From the NCBI RefSeq assembly GCF_036960315.1, contig NZ_JBALVR010000001.1, positions 496,001-560,000 of the forward strand: 64,000 bases of DNA, read 5' to 3'. The translations under genes were made by a program, and so were the position numbers. The DNA comes from Psychroserpens sp036960315 (GTDB lineage Bacteria; Bacteroidota; Bacteroidia; Flavobacteriales; Flavobacteriaceae). The notes beneath the pieces were generated by a model. That model made no database searches. It was not told the origin of the DNA and worked only from the letters and a program-made list of their open reading frames with translations. Positions 35,442 to 45,041 of this stretch are shown here, piece by piece; positions within the stretch are counted from its first letter, which is position 1; every line of letters begins with the position of its first letter.

Positions 35442-36205
35442 TAATTACTAAAGATTTTGTTATTCTTAATTTTCCAAAAACGGGAAGTACTTATATAAGA
35501 ACTTGTTTAAAGTCATTATATAAGAAGAATACTACTTTTAATAGAATATTTCATAGAGCTAAAGTATATGAAGACTTACACTTTTCGAAAATTTATGGAA
35601 ATACTAATGAAAATTATAGAGATCAACACGCTGTATTTTCTCAGATACCTGAAAAGCAACGAAAAAAACCAGTAATTTCTATAGTACGAAACCCATTGGG
35701 ACGAGTTGTTTCGAGCTATCATTATGCTTGGTGGAAAAAGAATCATTTATATGATTTAGATGCTATTGAAAAAAAATATCCAACATATCCTGAACTCGAC
35801 CTTTTAACTTTTGCAAAGTTTTTGAATGATGCTGAACTCGCACCAGATAACTTTTTAAAACCTTTTGCTAAAGATTTTGGCTATAACACTCGCCTTTTTT
35901 TAATTTTTTACTCTTCAAACCCTGAGGAATCAGCTAAAAAACTACTCACAGGAAATTATAAGCTAAGTGATGTCATTGAACCAAATATTACATTTCTAAA
36001 GCAAGAACAACTGACACAAGACCTGGTTGCGTTTATAGCATCTAATACAAACTTAGATTCTAGTCCTATAGATCTGATAAAAAGTCAAAATACAGGGACT
36101 TATAATACTGAGAAAGAATGGTCTCAAGAGTTTATGGCGTATGTATACAAAATGGATAAATATATATTCGATGAATTTTATCCAAACGAAACCTTTATTA
36201 AATGA
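35438..36205 (+). CDS. Sulfotransferase family protein
   Basis: This 255-residue cytoplasmic-type sulfotransferase is expected to move sulfate from PAPS to a sugar hydroxyl or amine. The 5'-phosphosulfate loop is FPKTGSTYIR (residues 12-21) and the 3'-phosphate motif is VRNPLGRVVSSYHY (near 83-96). It overlaps the ABC transporter gene (4 bp) and the pyruvyltransferase gene (4 bp), so it belongs to the same operon. Acceptor unknown. This is one of five intact sulfotransferases in the locus. Confidence 0.82.
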   Translation: MIITKDFVILNFPKTGSTYIRTCLKSLYKKNTTFNRIFHRAKVYEDLHFSKIYGNTNENYRDQHAVFSQIPEKQRKKPVISIVRNPLGRVVSSYHYAWWKKNHLYDLDAIEKKYPTYPELDLLTFAKFLNDAELAPDNFLKPFAKDFGYNTRLFLIFYSSNPEESAKKLLTGNYKLSDVIEPNITFLKQEQLTQDLVAFIASNTNLDSSPIDLIKSQNTGTYNTEKEWSQEFMAYVYKMDKYIFDEFYPNETFIK

Positions 36206-37227
36206 AGATAGGAATTTTAGGATGGTATTTTCAAAATAATGCTGGAGATGACCGCATATTGGAATGTCTAAAGAAGAAGTGTGAAACATTAGGCGCAACA
36301 GAAGTTAGTGTTTTCATTGCTTGGGACGAATTAAATTCAAAAATAGAGGAGATTAACACGTGTGATTTCTTACTAGTTGGAGGAGGCGGATTAATACTTC
36401 GTAATACAAATAGACTCGTCTCATTATTTGAAAAAATTATGATTCCTTGGGCTTTTATTGGAGTTAGTATTGATAGTGTAGGTGAAGATAATTCGAAATT
36501 TATAACGTATATTTCTAATAACGCTAAGTTTATTATCGTAAGAGATCAATTTAGTTTGGATATTTTTCGTAATTATAGACAAGAAGCACTTTTCATAGCG
36601 CCAGACTTGACGTTTCTCTATCCTTTTAAAAATGATGCTAGCCATGACAGTAAAAATGCTGTTGCTGTGTCATTAAGACCTTGGCGCCCCAATCTTTTTA
36701 AACAGTATACCAAAAACTACCACAGATTTAATAAGCTAGTTCATAAGCTCCCCATAGTAACAACATTTTTGAGGTTGTGGGATATTAAAAAATTCACTAA
36801 AGTAGTTAATGCGCTTACAACTTCTCATATTAAGCCGTTTCCTTTACATATTAATGACGTAAATGGCGATAATTTATTGATGCAAACTTATTTTGATGCT
36901 GAAAAAAACATTGCATTTAATATTGATGACTTAAAACAAAGTGATTATCTTATTGGGATGCGTTTACATTCATTAATTTTTGCCACACAATTGGGAGTGC
37001 CATTTGTAGCGATAAGCTATGCGTCTAAAATAGATAATTATTTAGAGGATATCGGTTTGTCTAATTTTGTAGTAAATGTGAATAATTATAAGGCTTTATC
37101 AAAAAAAATAAAACAATTAAAAGCTCAAAAGGAAACCATATCCAAACAACTGTTGCAAACTAGTCATAACAATGAAGTTGAAGTTAATAAGGTTGTAAAC
37201 GAAGCCTTTAAAACCTTTGTGTTATGA
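36202..37227 (+). CDS. Polysaccharide pyruvyl transferase family protein
   Basis: This 341-residue protein shows the layout of the CsaB/WcaK family: N-terminal GWYFQNNAGDDRILE, then LLVGGGGLILR, and the C-terminal QSDYLIGMRLHSLIFA with VPFVAISY. These enzymes add a pyruvate ketal from phosphoenolpyruvate to sugars of capsules or cell-wall polymers, giving them extra negative charge. It overlaps its neighbours on both sides by 4 bp. The acceptor sugar cannot be read from sequence. Confidence 0.85.
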   Translation: MKIGILGWYFQNNAGDDRILECLKKKCETLGATEVSVFIAWDELNSKIEEINTCDFLLVGGGGLILRNTNRLVSLFEKIMIPWAFIGVSIDSVGEDNSKFITYISNNAKFIIVRDQFSLDIFRNYRQEALFIAPDLTFLYPFKNDASHDSKNAVAVSLRPWRPNLFKQYTKNYHRFNKLVHKLPIVTTFLRLWDIKKFTKVVNALTTSHIKPFPLHINDVNGDNLLMQTYFDAEKNIAFNIDDLKQSDYLIGMRLHSLIFATQLGVPFVAISYASKIDNYLEDIGLSNFVVNVNNYKALSKKIKQLKAQKETISKQLLQTSHNNEVEVNKVVNEAFKTFVL

Positions 37228-38456
37228 AAAAGGAATCTATGTTGTTTGTAACCAAGTTGCATTTCAGTAAAGATGGAAATGGTGGTCAGCAACGGACATA
37301 CTTTTTAATTAAAGAGCTGTCAAAATATTATAATTTATATGTGTTGTCACCATACACAAATGCAGATAAACTAGATATAGAGGCCGATTTTATTCTTAAT
37401 AAAGGAGTAAGTTTTGAAAAAAAATTAAGAAAAAACAAGATTACGCGTTTGGTGCTCAAATTTTTAAACATACTCTTAAAACAAGAAGAAGCAACAAAAC
37501 CAATTCATCAGTCAAATTTCGCTACTTATATTTTAAAAAAACAGCTCAACAAATTAAAAACAAAGCGGACAAATCAGCATATAGATACTATTGTTTTTGA
37601 CACCCTTTCTATGGTGGTTAATGTTAAGGCAGGTTTATTTCAGAATAGGATATTAAACGCACATAATTTTGATTCAGAATTAGTGCAAATGAATCTTGAT
37701 AATAAAATTGAAAACCCTGGAATTAGTGGGGTAGAAATTGAAAGCACCAAGAAAAATTTGGAAATCTATAAACGTTATGAATACAATATAGGTACATATT
37801 TTACTGAAATTTGGGTATGTAGTGTTGCAGATGAATTAAAATTTAAAGCGGTAAATCCAGGAACTAAAACAGTATTCTACGAACTGCCTAACGGCTCTGA
37901 TGTTACAGAGCGTCAATTTCAGCCCATAACAAGCCACTATAAAAAGTTTCTATTCGTTGGGAGTCTTAATTATTTTCCAAATGTTAATGGTGTCAAATGG
38001 TTTGTGGACACTATTTTCAAACACTTGCCAGTATCATTTGAATTAAATATTGTTGGGAAGTCACCAAATCAAGAAGATTTCAAATATTTAGATAATTATC
38101 CAAATATTAATCTCATTGGGCAAGTCGAAAGCGTGGAAGCGTATTACAAAAACCATGATGCATTTGTAGTACCTTTATTGGAAGGTAGTGGTACACGGTT
38201 AAAAATATTGGAAGCACTATCTTATGGGAAACTGGTTTTAAGTACGCCTAAAGGTATTGAAGGTATTCATGCGAAAAATGGTGTTCATTATTTAGAATTT
38301 GATAATTTTGAAACATTTAAAACCAATATTATAAATCAATTAGAAGACTTTTCTAAGTTGGAGGCCATTAGAAGGCATGGAAGACAACTCATAGAAGCAT
38401 CCTATAGTTGGAAAAAAATAGTTGAAAACTACCTAAAACAACGTCATGAGCAATAA
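37224..38456 (+). CDS. Glycosyltransferase, GT4-like (GT-B fold)
   Basis: This 410-residue protein has a GT-B fold. The N-terminal domain contains the glycine-rich acceptor loop DGNGGQQRTYFLIKEL. The C-terminal donor domain opens with FLFVGSLNYFPNVNGV, and the sugar-nucleotide motif reads VPLLEGSGTRLKILEALSYG, where the ExxxxxxxE-like region holds the usual glutamates. It belongs to the polysaccharide operon, overlapping the pyruvyltransferase gene by 4 bp and the next GT2 gene by 11 bp. Donor and acceptor unknown. Confidence 0.85.
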   Translation: MKKESMLFVTKLHFSKDGNGGQQRTYFLIKELSKYYNLYVLSPYTNADKLDIEADFILNKGVSFEKKLRKNKITRLVLKFLNILLKQEEATKPIHQSNFATYILKKQLNKLKTKRTNQHIDTIVFDTLSMVVNVKAGLFQNRILNAHNFDSELVQMNLDNKIENPGISGVEIESTKKNLEIYKRYEYNIGTYFTEIWVCSVADELKFKAVNPGTKTVFYELPNGSDVTERQFQPITSHYKKFLFVGSLNYFPNVNGVKWFVDTIFKHLPVSFELNIVGKSPNQEDFKYLDNYPNINLIGQVESVEAYYKNHDAFVVPLLEGSGTRLKILEALSYGKLVLSTPKGIEGIHAKNGVHYLEFDNFETFKTNIINQLEDFSKLEAIRRHGRQLIEASYSWKKIVENYLKQRHEQ

Positions 38457-39339
38457 CCCTTTAGTCTCTGTATTAATGACGGTTTATAATCGTGAAAAGT
38501 ATATTGAACAAGCCATTTCGTCTGTTTTAAAATCGACCTATACCAATTTTGAACTCATTATTGTTGATGATAGGTCTTCAGATACATCAGTCGAAATTGC
38601 CAATAGGTTGGCGTTAAAAGACGCGAGAATTAAAGTGTACCTTAACGATAAAAACTTGGGGGATTATCCAAATCGAAATCAAGCAGCTGCCTATGCTAAG
38701 GGTAAATACCTTAAGTATGTAGATGCCGATGATATGATTTATCCACATGGCTTAGAACAGTTGGTGTGTTTTATGGAACAATTTCCAAATGCAGGATATG
38801 GTATGTGTACTTATCCTCAGGACGAACTTGTAATGTTCCCATTTAAGTTGAATCCTTATGAAGCATATAGAAAGCATTATTTTGAACTAAAAATTTTTAA
38901 CAGAGCACCTTTATCTACTATCATAAAGAGGGATGTTTTTAAAGAAGTTGGCGGTTTTTCAGGAAAGCAACATTTAGGAGATTTTGAAATGTGGCATATA
39001 TTGTCTCAAAAATTTTCAGTGGTTTTAATGCCACAAGGTATCGTTTGGTATCGTGTACATGAAGACCAACAAATGAATGATAATAGAACAGATCCACAAG
39101 TGCCTTTCAAATATTTATTGTATTCTGAAGAAGCAATGAAATTAGAAGATTGTCCGTTAGAAAATAATGAAAAGATAGATATACTGAGGCGTTTAAAGCT
39201 TAAAAAAGCAAGGGATGTTATTTCTGCATCAAAACATCATTCGTTGAGGCAAGCATTAGAATTAAAGAAAAAAGGAAACGTATCATATATAGATTTAGTA
39301 AAGGTTTTTACTAAAAAAATACTCGGTCAAAGTGTCTGA
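38446..39339 (+). CDS. Glycosyltransferase family 2
   Basis: This 297-residue GT-A-fold enzyme starts VSVLMTVYNREKYIEQAI. It has the nucleotide-binding IIVDDRSSD, the metal-binding DADD within LKYVDADDMI, and the acceptor-side GDFEMWHIL. It lies in the operon directly after the GT4 gene, with an 11-bp overlap. After it the tight packing breaks: a pseudogene and further relics follow. Donor and acceptor unknown. Confidence 0.87.
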   Translation: MSNNPLVSVLMTVYNREKYIEQAISSVLKSTYTNFELIIVDDRSSDTSVEIANRLALKDARIKVYLNDKNLGDYPNRNQAAAYAKGKYLKYVDADDMIYPHGLEQLVCFMEQFPNAGYGMCTYPQDELVMFPFKLNPYEAYRKHYFELKIFNRAPLSTIIKRDVFKEVGGFSGKQHLGDFEMWHILSQKFSVVLMPQGIVWYRVHEDQQMNDNRTDPQVPFKYLLYSEEAMKLEDCPLENNEKIDILRRLKLKKARDVISASKHHSLRQALELKKKGNVSYIDLVKVFTKKILGQSV

Positions 39340-39363
39340 TTAGCTGTCAACTTCGAAATGTAA

Positions 39364-39697
39364 ATGAAACAAGAAATGCTTAAAAAAGTACTTTCAAAAA
39401 TCACTAGAACGTTAACACCTCAATATGGGGATTTTACAATTATAGATGTAATTGACAATGTTGTCATAGGGAGTGAAGTAGCAATTGGGCCTAACTGTGC
39501 TATTTATACCCAAGATCATATTTATTCGAATACAGATGTGCCTTCATGGAAGGGAGACTTAAAATTTAAAGAGGTCGTTATAGAAAATGGTGCTTAGGTT
39601 GGAGTAAATGTGATAATTTTACCAGGAGATACTATTGGTGAAATCAAATGCTGTTTACGGAGGAGTTCCTGCAAAATGGATTAAAGATATTGAATAG
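39364..39697 (+). pseudogene. Broken hexapeptide-repeat acetyltransferase gene
   Basis: The open part (39364-39597, 77 codons) has left-handed beta-helix repeats, VVIGSEVAIGPNCAIYTQDH and KEVVIENGA. A TAG then replaces the expected tryptophan of GAWVG, followed in frame by VGVNVIILPGDTIGE. A deletion of about 15 residues shifts the frame, and the end VYGGVPAKWIKDIE is readable up to TAG at 39697. These are maltose/galactoside O-acetyltransferase-type features. The gene is inactive. Its first ~22 codons resemble those of the sulfotransferase at 40831, which suggests past recombination at gene starts. Confidence 0.85.
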
Positions 39698-39736
39698 GTA
39701 TTAAATATTGAATGGTTTAAAAGTGAATATTTAAAA

Positions 39737-40552
39737 ATGGACGAAGAAACATATACAATGATAATTGGTGCAATGAAGGCGGGCACGACCACTTTGTTTG
39801 AGCATCTGAGAAATCATCCAGAAATATGTGCAAGCACAAAAAAGGAAACAGAGTATTTTTTAGATAAAGATGATATCGTACATAATCTAGACGACTATAA
39901 TGGGCTTTTTCAATACGATAAAAGTAAACATCGTGTTAAAATGGAAGCTTCAACAGGTTATGCTAAATATCCTAAACATAAAGATGTATCAAAGCGTATT
40001 TTTGATTTAGGGCTGAAACCTAAATTTATTTTTATCGTAAGACATCCTATAGATCGTATAAATTCGGAAATTAATTTTTGGAGAAATTATCCACAGTGGA
40101 GCCATCCAAAAGATAACTTAGATCAAATGATTTTGCGCAGTAGTTACTATTTACAACTATCACAATACGAAGGATTTTTTTCTAAAGAAGACATCTTAAT
40201 TTTAGATTTTGATGACTTGAAAAAGCGGCCACAAGAATTAATCAATGCATCATGTCAGTTCTTAGGTATAGATTCTTATGAAATTAAAAAAGTGGATAAG
40301 GTTTCTAATAAAACTGAGATGAAAAGTGATTTAGAGTTGCAAATCATAAAACGCTATTCAACGCTTTTAAAATGGTTTCCTGTATCTTTCAAAGAGAAAG
40401 TAAAGCAAATGGTTAGAGGTGTGAGTAAAACTTCTAATTGGGAATTGACATCATCAGAAGTGAAAATGGTCAAACAACAATTAGAAGGCGACATGCATTT
40501 GTTTCAAAAGACATATAATTATGACACCAGTAAATGGGGTTTTTCAAAATAG
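39737..40552 (+). CDS. Sulfotransferase domain-containing protein
   Basis: This 271-residue PAPS-dependent sulfotransferase resembles the heparan-sulfate type. The 5'-phosphosulfate loop is IIGAMKAGTTTLFEHL (near 9-24), followed by KETEYFLD, the position of the usual catalytic region. The 3'-phosphate motif is FIVRHPIDRINSEINFW (near 94-110). The C-terminal DKVSNKTE and the helical tail are typical. It lies between the broken acetyltransferase and a GT2 relic, so its operon context has been rearranged. Acceptor unknown. Confidence 0.88.
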   Translation: MDEETYTMIIGAMKAGTTTLFEHLRNHPEICASTKKETEYFLDKDDIVHNLDDYNGLFQYDKSKHRVKMEASTGYAKYPKHKDVSKRIFDLGLKPKFIFIVRHPIDRINSEINFWRNYPQWSHPKDNLDQMILRSSYYLQLSQYEGFFSKEDILILDFDDLKKRPQELINASCQFLGIDSYEIKKVDKVSNKTEMKSDLELQIIKRYSTLLKWFPVSFKEKVKQMVRGVSKTSNWELTSSEVKMVKQQLEGDMHLFQKTYNYDTSKWGFSK

Positions 40553-40564
40553 ACATAGATTGAA

Positions 40565-40812
40565 ATGAATAAAGTTTCAGTAATCATTCCTGTTTTTATC
40601 GCTATGCCTTTTCTAAAAGAAACCGTGACTTCAGTCTTTGAACAGTCGCATACAAATATTGAAATGATAGCTTTTGACGACAGTCCAACTGATTGGTTTT
40701 TAGAATATCTATAATTCTATAGAGTTCCTCAATTTAATTGTAAAGTAGAACAAAGTTAAAGGGGTTTGCACTGCAAGAATTTATAGATTCCAGCAAAATG
40801 CATTAAAGATAT
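40565..40812 (+). pseudogene. Relic of a GT2 glycosyltransferase gene
   Basis: The start reads MNKVSVIIPVFIAMPFLKET, then EQSHTNIEMIAFDDS, followed by stops. A frameshifted KGVCTARIYR is readable further on. It parallels the intact GT2 at 41678 (SVIIPVYNAMPFFKET, EQTYSNIEIIIIDDGS, KGACAARNYG), so it is a decayed and truncated close paralogue. The sulfotransferase gene at 40831 now occupies the place where its remainder should be. Confidence 0.85.
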
Positions 40813-40830
40813 AACTGATAGTTTAAAATT

Positions 40831-41676
40831 ATGATACATAGAATACTTTCAAAAATCTGTAAAATCATAACTCCAAAGTATGGTAATTATGCGCTGCTGG
40901 TTTGGAAAAACAGGTTGCGAAATAGTTTCTTAAAAGATAAAGAACATAAATATCTATTCATATTATCACCTCCTTATTGTGGGTCAACACTATTAAATCA
41001 ATTGATTTCAACCTCAAAATCAGTTTCAGTAAATAATCAGGTAAATACAAGAGAAGGACAACGAGTACCAACATTGTCTAAACTCATGTTTGATCATACT
41101 AGACGATGGGATAGCACATTAGATTACGATTGGAGATTTGTAAATAAAGAATGGTTAAAGTATTGGGATTTAAAAGCAGCTATACTTCTTGAAAAAAGCC
41201 CGCCAAATATTGTTAGAGCAAAATCGATAGAGAAATATTTTCAGCCTGCATTTTTTTTGATTTTTTACAGAAACCCTTATGCGCATTGCGAGAGTCTGAT
41301 TAGGCGTAATAATAAAGATCCAGCTAAAGCCGCTGAATTTGCGATACAATGTTTAAATTATCAAAAGATAAATATTCTTGAATTGAAAAGTCAAAAGCTT
41401 CAAGTTTCGTATGAATTACTTACTGAACAAACTGAGTCTACAGTTAAAATGATGACAGATTTATTACCTGAATTGAGCGATATGAATTATGAAAAAGAGT
41501 TTACTGCTAAAAATTCACATTCAAAAGAAATGAAGATTTCAAATTTGAATCAAGAAAAAATAGATAATTTAACGCTTAAGGAACGAGAAGCTATAAATTC
41601 GGTATTTATAAAAAATATAGATACCTTGAATTTTTTCGGATATCAACTTATACAATCTACTAAAAATCATTATTAG
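40831..41676 (+). CDS. Sulfotransferase family protein
   Basis: This 281-residue protein has a PAPS-binding loop in LFILSPPYCGSTLLNQL (about 42-58) and a 3'-phosphate-type motif FYRNPYAHCESLIRRN. No membrane helix is seen. The N-terminal ~25 residues (ILSKICKIITPKYGNY) resemble the start of the acetyltransferase pseudogene at 39364, so this end may have been exchanged. It directly precedes the intact GT2 at 41678 by 1 bp. Function as a sulfotransferase is supported by both motifs; the acceptor is unknown. Confidence 0.8.
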   Translation: MIHRILSKICKIITPKYGNYALLVWKNRLRNSFLKDKEHKYLFILSPPYCGSTLLNQLISTSKSVSVNNQVNTREGQRVPTLSKLMFDHTRRWDSTLDYDWRFVNKEWLKYWDLKAAILLEKSPPNIVRAKSIEKYFQPAFFLIFYRNPYAHCESLIRRNNKDPAKAAEFAIQCLNYQKINILELKSQKLQVSYELLTEQTESTVKMMTDLLPELSDMNYEKEFTAKNSHSKEMKISNLNQEKIDNLTLKEREAINSVFIKNIDTLNFFGYQLIQSTKNHY

Positions 41677-41677
41677 A

Positions 41678-42643
41678 ATGCAATTAGTTTCAGTTATTAT
41701 ACCAGTTTACAATGCCATGCCTTTTTTTAAGGAAACGATGACTTGTGTCATTGAACAAACGTATTCTAATATTGAAATAATTATTATTGATGATGGTTCA
41801 ACAGATGAGTCTTTACACTATCTAGAAAGTTTAAGCCTGCCAAATTTAGTTGTAAAACATAATAAAGGTAAAGGCGCATGTGCCGCACGCAATTATGGGA
41901 TGGAGTTGGCAACAGGAGATTATATTCAGTTTTTAGATGCCGATGATTTGTTAGATAAGGACAAATTACAAATACAGGTTGAGGCATTAGACAAAAACCG
42001 AAGTGGTATTGGGGTTTGCAGTACTAAGCATTTTTACGATAGCATTGACAACGGTAAAATTACAGATCATGAATTTTTGTTTACCACTAGCAATACTAAG
42101 GATTTCTTGCTGAATTTATATGGTTCAGATGGTAAGACACACAACATGGTGGGGACTAGTGCTTGGTTAACCCCTAAAGCCCTTATTGAAAAGGCTGGTC
42201 CTTGGGATGAAACCTTGAGTAAAGATCAGGATGGTGAGTTTTTCTGTAGAGTGGTTGCAGCTGGAACACAGGTTATTTACACACCTGAAGTTTTAAATTA
42301 TTATAGAAAACATATTAAAGGTACTAATATCGCTAACCAAAGGCAAAAAAGGCATTTAGAAAGTCAATTAAAAGCACTGTATTCAAAATCTCAACAATTC
42401 ATAGGATTGGAACAAACGGATGGTTACAAAAAGGCAATGGCCTTGCAATATAAAATTATAGCAATCAATGCGTATCCTGAGTTTAAGGCCTTATCAAAAC
42501 AAGCGATTCATTTATCCAAGACCTTTGGAGGTAGCAATTATCTGCCAGTATTGGGTGGTAAAATAATAGAAATTGTAAAGCGTAAAATGGGATGGAGAAC
42601 TGCGAAGTTGTTGTCTTATTGGGTTCATAAAATAGGGTATTGA
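41678..42643 (+). CDS. Glycosyltransferase family 2
   Basis: This 321-residue GT-A enzyme starts VSVIIPVYNAMPFFKET, with the nucleotide-binding IIIIDDGSTDES, the DxD-type FLDADD, and GPWDETLSKDQDGEF in the acceptor region. A close but decayed relative lies at 40565. A sulfotransferase relic begins right after the stop. Donor and acceptor unknown. Confidence 0.88.
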   Translation: MQLVSVIIPVYNAMPFFKETMTCVIEQTYSNIEIIIIDDGSTDESLHYLESLSLPNLVVKHNKGKGACAARNYGMELATGDYIQFLDADDLLDKDKLQIQVEALDKNRSGIGVCSTKHFYDSIDNGKITDHEFLFTTSNTKDFLLNLYGSDGKTHNMVGTSAWLTPKALIEKAGPWDETLSKDQDGEFFCRVVAAGTQVIYTPEVLNYYRKHIKGTNIANQRQKRHLESQLKALYSKSQQFIGLEQTDGYKKAMALQYKIIAINAYPEFKALSKQAIHLSKTFGGSNYLPVLGGKIIEIVKRKMGWRTAKLLSYWVHKIGY

Positions 42644-42650
42644 GAAATTT

Positions 42651-42796
42651 GCTAAAATTAAAGGTTCGTTTTTTACAGAAAAGAAAACAAAATTTAAGCC
42701 TGAAGCGAGAAAAACATAAATATTAATATATATGCGAATTCTATAAAAGAACTTGAACAATTAGTCAATCGTGATTTGTCCCATTGGAAAAAATAA
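42651..42796 (+). pseudogene. C-terminal relic of a sulfotransferase gene
   Basis: Two frames hold pieces of the usual sulfotransferase C terminus. KFKPEARKT is in the frame of 42651, and ANSIKELEQLVNRDLSHWKK is one frame off, up to the stop at 42794-42796. In the family the segment Pro...TR...(helix)...LEKLINRDLSHW ends the protein, so a small indel has split it. It lies between the GT2 gene and the next sulfotransferase gene. Nothing upstream of the tail remains. Confidence 0.7.
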
Positions 42797-42850
42797 TAGT
42801 TCGTACAGCACATTTGGTTTGTGTAAATTTGTCATTAATACTAAATAGAT

Positions 42851-43852
42851 TTGAATTTAAACCGTAAAACTTTCTACCTAACCAAAATAAAAGAAGTCTC
42901 TAATTTTTTGGTAAATATTAAATTTTCCAAAATCAAAAAAAACGAGAATATTCTAATTTATGGCATATCACGTGGTGGTACGACGCTTTTAGCAGAGACA
43001 CTCGTGTCAGTATTAAAAGCTAGATTAGTTTGGGAGCCCTTGTTTCCATATGGAGATGTGAAGTTTCATAAAATTAATCCTTTTTCAGTAGAACCTTATG
43101 CTAAATTTAAATTGGGTTGGCATCCTTACGTTGCGTCTCACGACGATAAGCAGGTTCATAATTATTTTGATAAGTATTTTGCATTGAAGATAAGGAATAT
43201 ACGTTTTCTTAGATTTACCAATCAGAACTCGTTTAGTGAAAGTCAACATACCATTCATAAATTTTGTTTTGGGAATTTTATGTATCCCTATTTTCAAAAA
43301 AGATATGGATTCAAGTCTATACTTTTACTAAGACATCCATTTGCAATAGCTGCATCATCTTTAGGTTTTGGAGATAATTTTAATTGGCATAAAGAGAATT
43401 ATACAAACTGGAACTATCCAGACACTCCAAAAAGTGATGACTTTTTTAAAAGTTATGATGACAACTACAGTTTAATTGTTTCAGGATTCAGTTTACTTGT
43501 GTTTCAGGCTGTGACCCAGTTTTCATATGCTTTAAATAATCTTGATCATGAAAACACTATCATTGTCTTTTATGAAGATTTAGTTGTAGAGCCTAAAGAG
43601 GCTTATTCTTCTATTCAAAAACTCGTAGACCTACATATAGATTATGATTTGTTCCTTAAAATGTTAGATAAACAAAGTTTTAGTTCTAAGAAAGATCATA
43701 CAGAAAAGGAGGGATTAGCTCAGTTGTCAAAATGGAAGAAAGTAGCCACGAAACAAGATATTAAGGATGGAATAAAAATATTTGAGGCTTTTGATTTTAG
43801 ATTGTACTCCGAAGATGTTTTACCTTTGAAAACAAATATTAATAATGTCTAA
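42851..43852 (+). CDS. Sulfotransferase-like protein
   Basis: This 333-residue protein has a PAPS-binding-type loop ILIYGISRGGTTLLAETL (about 34-51) and a 3'-phosphate-type motif LLRHPFAIAASSLGF. It is longer than the neighbouring sulfotransferases. The start is a TTG at 42851, with no in-frame ATG before the P loop; this start is uncertain. It overlaps the GT4 gene by 8 bp, so the tight operon structure resumes here. The acceptor is unknown, and catalytic residues beyond the two motifs are not assigned. Confidence 0.75.
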   Translation: MNLNRKTFYLTKIKEVSNFLVNIKFSKIKKNENILIYGISRGGTTLLAETLVSVLKARLVWEPLFPYGDVKFHKINPFSVEPYAKFKLGWHPYVASHDDKQVHNYFDKYFALKIRNIRFLRFTNQNSFSESQHTIHKFCFGNFMYPYFQKRYGFKSILLLRHPFAIAASSLGFGDNFNWHKENYTNWNYPDTPKSDDFFKSYDDNYSLIVSGFSLLVFQAVTQFSYALNNLDHENTIIVFYEDLVVEPKEAYSSIQKLVDLHIDYDLFLKMLDKQSFSSKKDHTEKEGLAQLSKWKKVATKQDIKDGIKIFEAFDFRLYSEDVLPLKTNINNV

Positions 43853-45041
43853 TAGACCTAGCTTGCTTTTCATAACAACATCTAGTTTAGCATCTAATCC
43901 AAGGTTAGTAAAGGAATTTGAATGCCTGAAAGAAGGCTATTCATGTTATGTTATATGTTTCAAACATCACGATTGGAGCTTGTCATTGTCTGAAGCTATT
44001 AAAGCTAAAAATAAAGAAGTTCATTTTATTGAAATTGACAGGCGGCAAAGTGTATTTGAAACCGTCATGTCAAAACTCTTACACAAACTAGCTATTATAG
44101 TAAATCCACTATTTCAAAAACGATTTAAAGTTTGTGCGTTTGCCAGTAATGACAAAACACCTCAGTTGACATCCAGAATAAAAAAAGCCCGAAGAAAATA
44201 TCAATTTGATAAAGTGATAGCACATAATTTGGGGGCCTTTTATCCAGCTGTGAAGCTCTCTCAATTTCAAAAAACAAAATTGCAATTAGATATTGAAGAT
44301 TTTTATCCAGGCGAAGCTTTGTATTTTAATAGAACCTATGAAAAAGCGAATAGATACCATACGATGCAGGCTAGTTTTAGTCATGCTGAGAGTATTACTT
44401 ATGCATCAAAAGGCATAGAAGTTGAATGTAAAAAAGCGTTTAAAACAAATGCAAAAATCAATCATATCACCATTATTAATACCTTTGAAAGCTCAGATTT
44501 TATAAAACCTCAAAAACGCAATGATGAGATTGTTAAATGTGTTTGGTTTTCTCAAAATATTGGTCCAAATAGAGGCTTGGAACAGGTTTTTGATGCAGCT
44601 AAAGTACTTCAAGGGATAGAATTTCATATTATTGGTAATTCTAATCCCGATTATTTAAAAACTATTGATTTAAGTCCAAATGTTAAGTGTCATGATGTTA
44701 TGTCCCAAACCCAATTGCATGAATTTTTAAGTGAGATGGATATTGGTTTGGCACTAGAAAATAGGGATGCTGATTTTAATAGGAACATTTGTTTGACTAA
44801 TAAGATTTTGGCTTATGCCCAAGCAGGATTATATATTTTTGCCACTGATACTTTTGGGCAGCGCGATTTCTTAAAGGAGTTACATTATAAGGCCGGTGAA
44901 ATTATAAACTTAAATGTATTAGAGTCATTATCAAATTTTGATGTGACTGTTATAAATCATGAAAGCCGAATGATGCGCTGGGAAAATGCTAAATCTTTTT
45001 CATGGGAAACTGAACAACTCAAATTATTTAAAGCGATATAA
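43845..45041 (+). CDS. Glycosyltransferase, GT4-like
   Basis: This 398-residue GT-B protein opens with LLFITTSSLASNPRLVKEFE, a start often seen in capsule glycosyltransferases. The donor-side domain contains CVWFSQNIGPNRGLEQVFDA and the C-terminal LTNKILAYAQAGLYIFATDT, where the usual Glu-rich motif is replaced by NKILAY. It overlaps the upstream sulfotransferase gene by 8 bp and the next GT gene by 1 bp. Donor and acceptor unknown; the weak C-terminal motif makes the exact family less certain. Confidence 0.75.
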   Translation: MSNRPSLLFITTSSLASNPRLVKEFECLKEGYSCYVICFKHHDWSLSLSEAIKAKNKEVHFIEIDRRQSVFETVMSKLLHKLAIIVNPLFQKRFKVCAFASNDKTPQLTSRIKKARRKYQFDKVIAHNLGAFYPAVKLSQFQKTKLQLDIEDFYPGEALYFNRTYEKANRYHTMQASFSHAESITYASKGIEVECKKAFKTNAKINHITIINTFESSDFIKPQKRNDEIVKCVWFSQNIGPNRGLEQVFDAAKVLQGIEFHIIGNSNPDYLKTIDLSPNVKCHDVMSQTQLHEFLSEMDIGLALENRDADFNRNICLTNKILAYAQAGLYIFATDTFGQRDFLKELHYKAGEIINLNVLESLSNFDVTVINHESRMMRWENAKSFSWETEQLKLFKAI

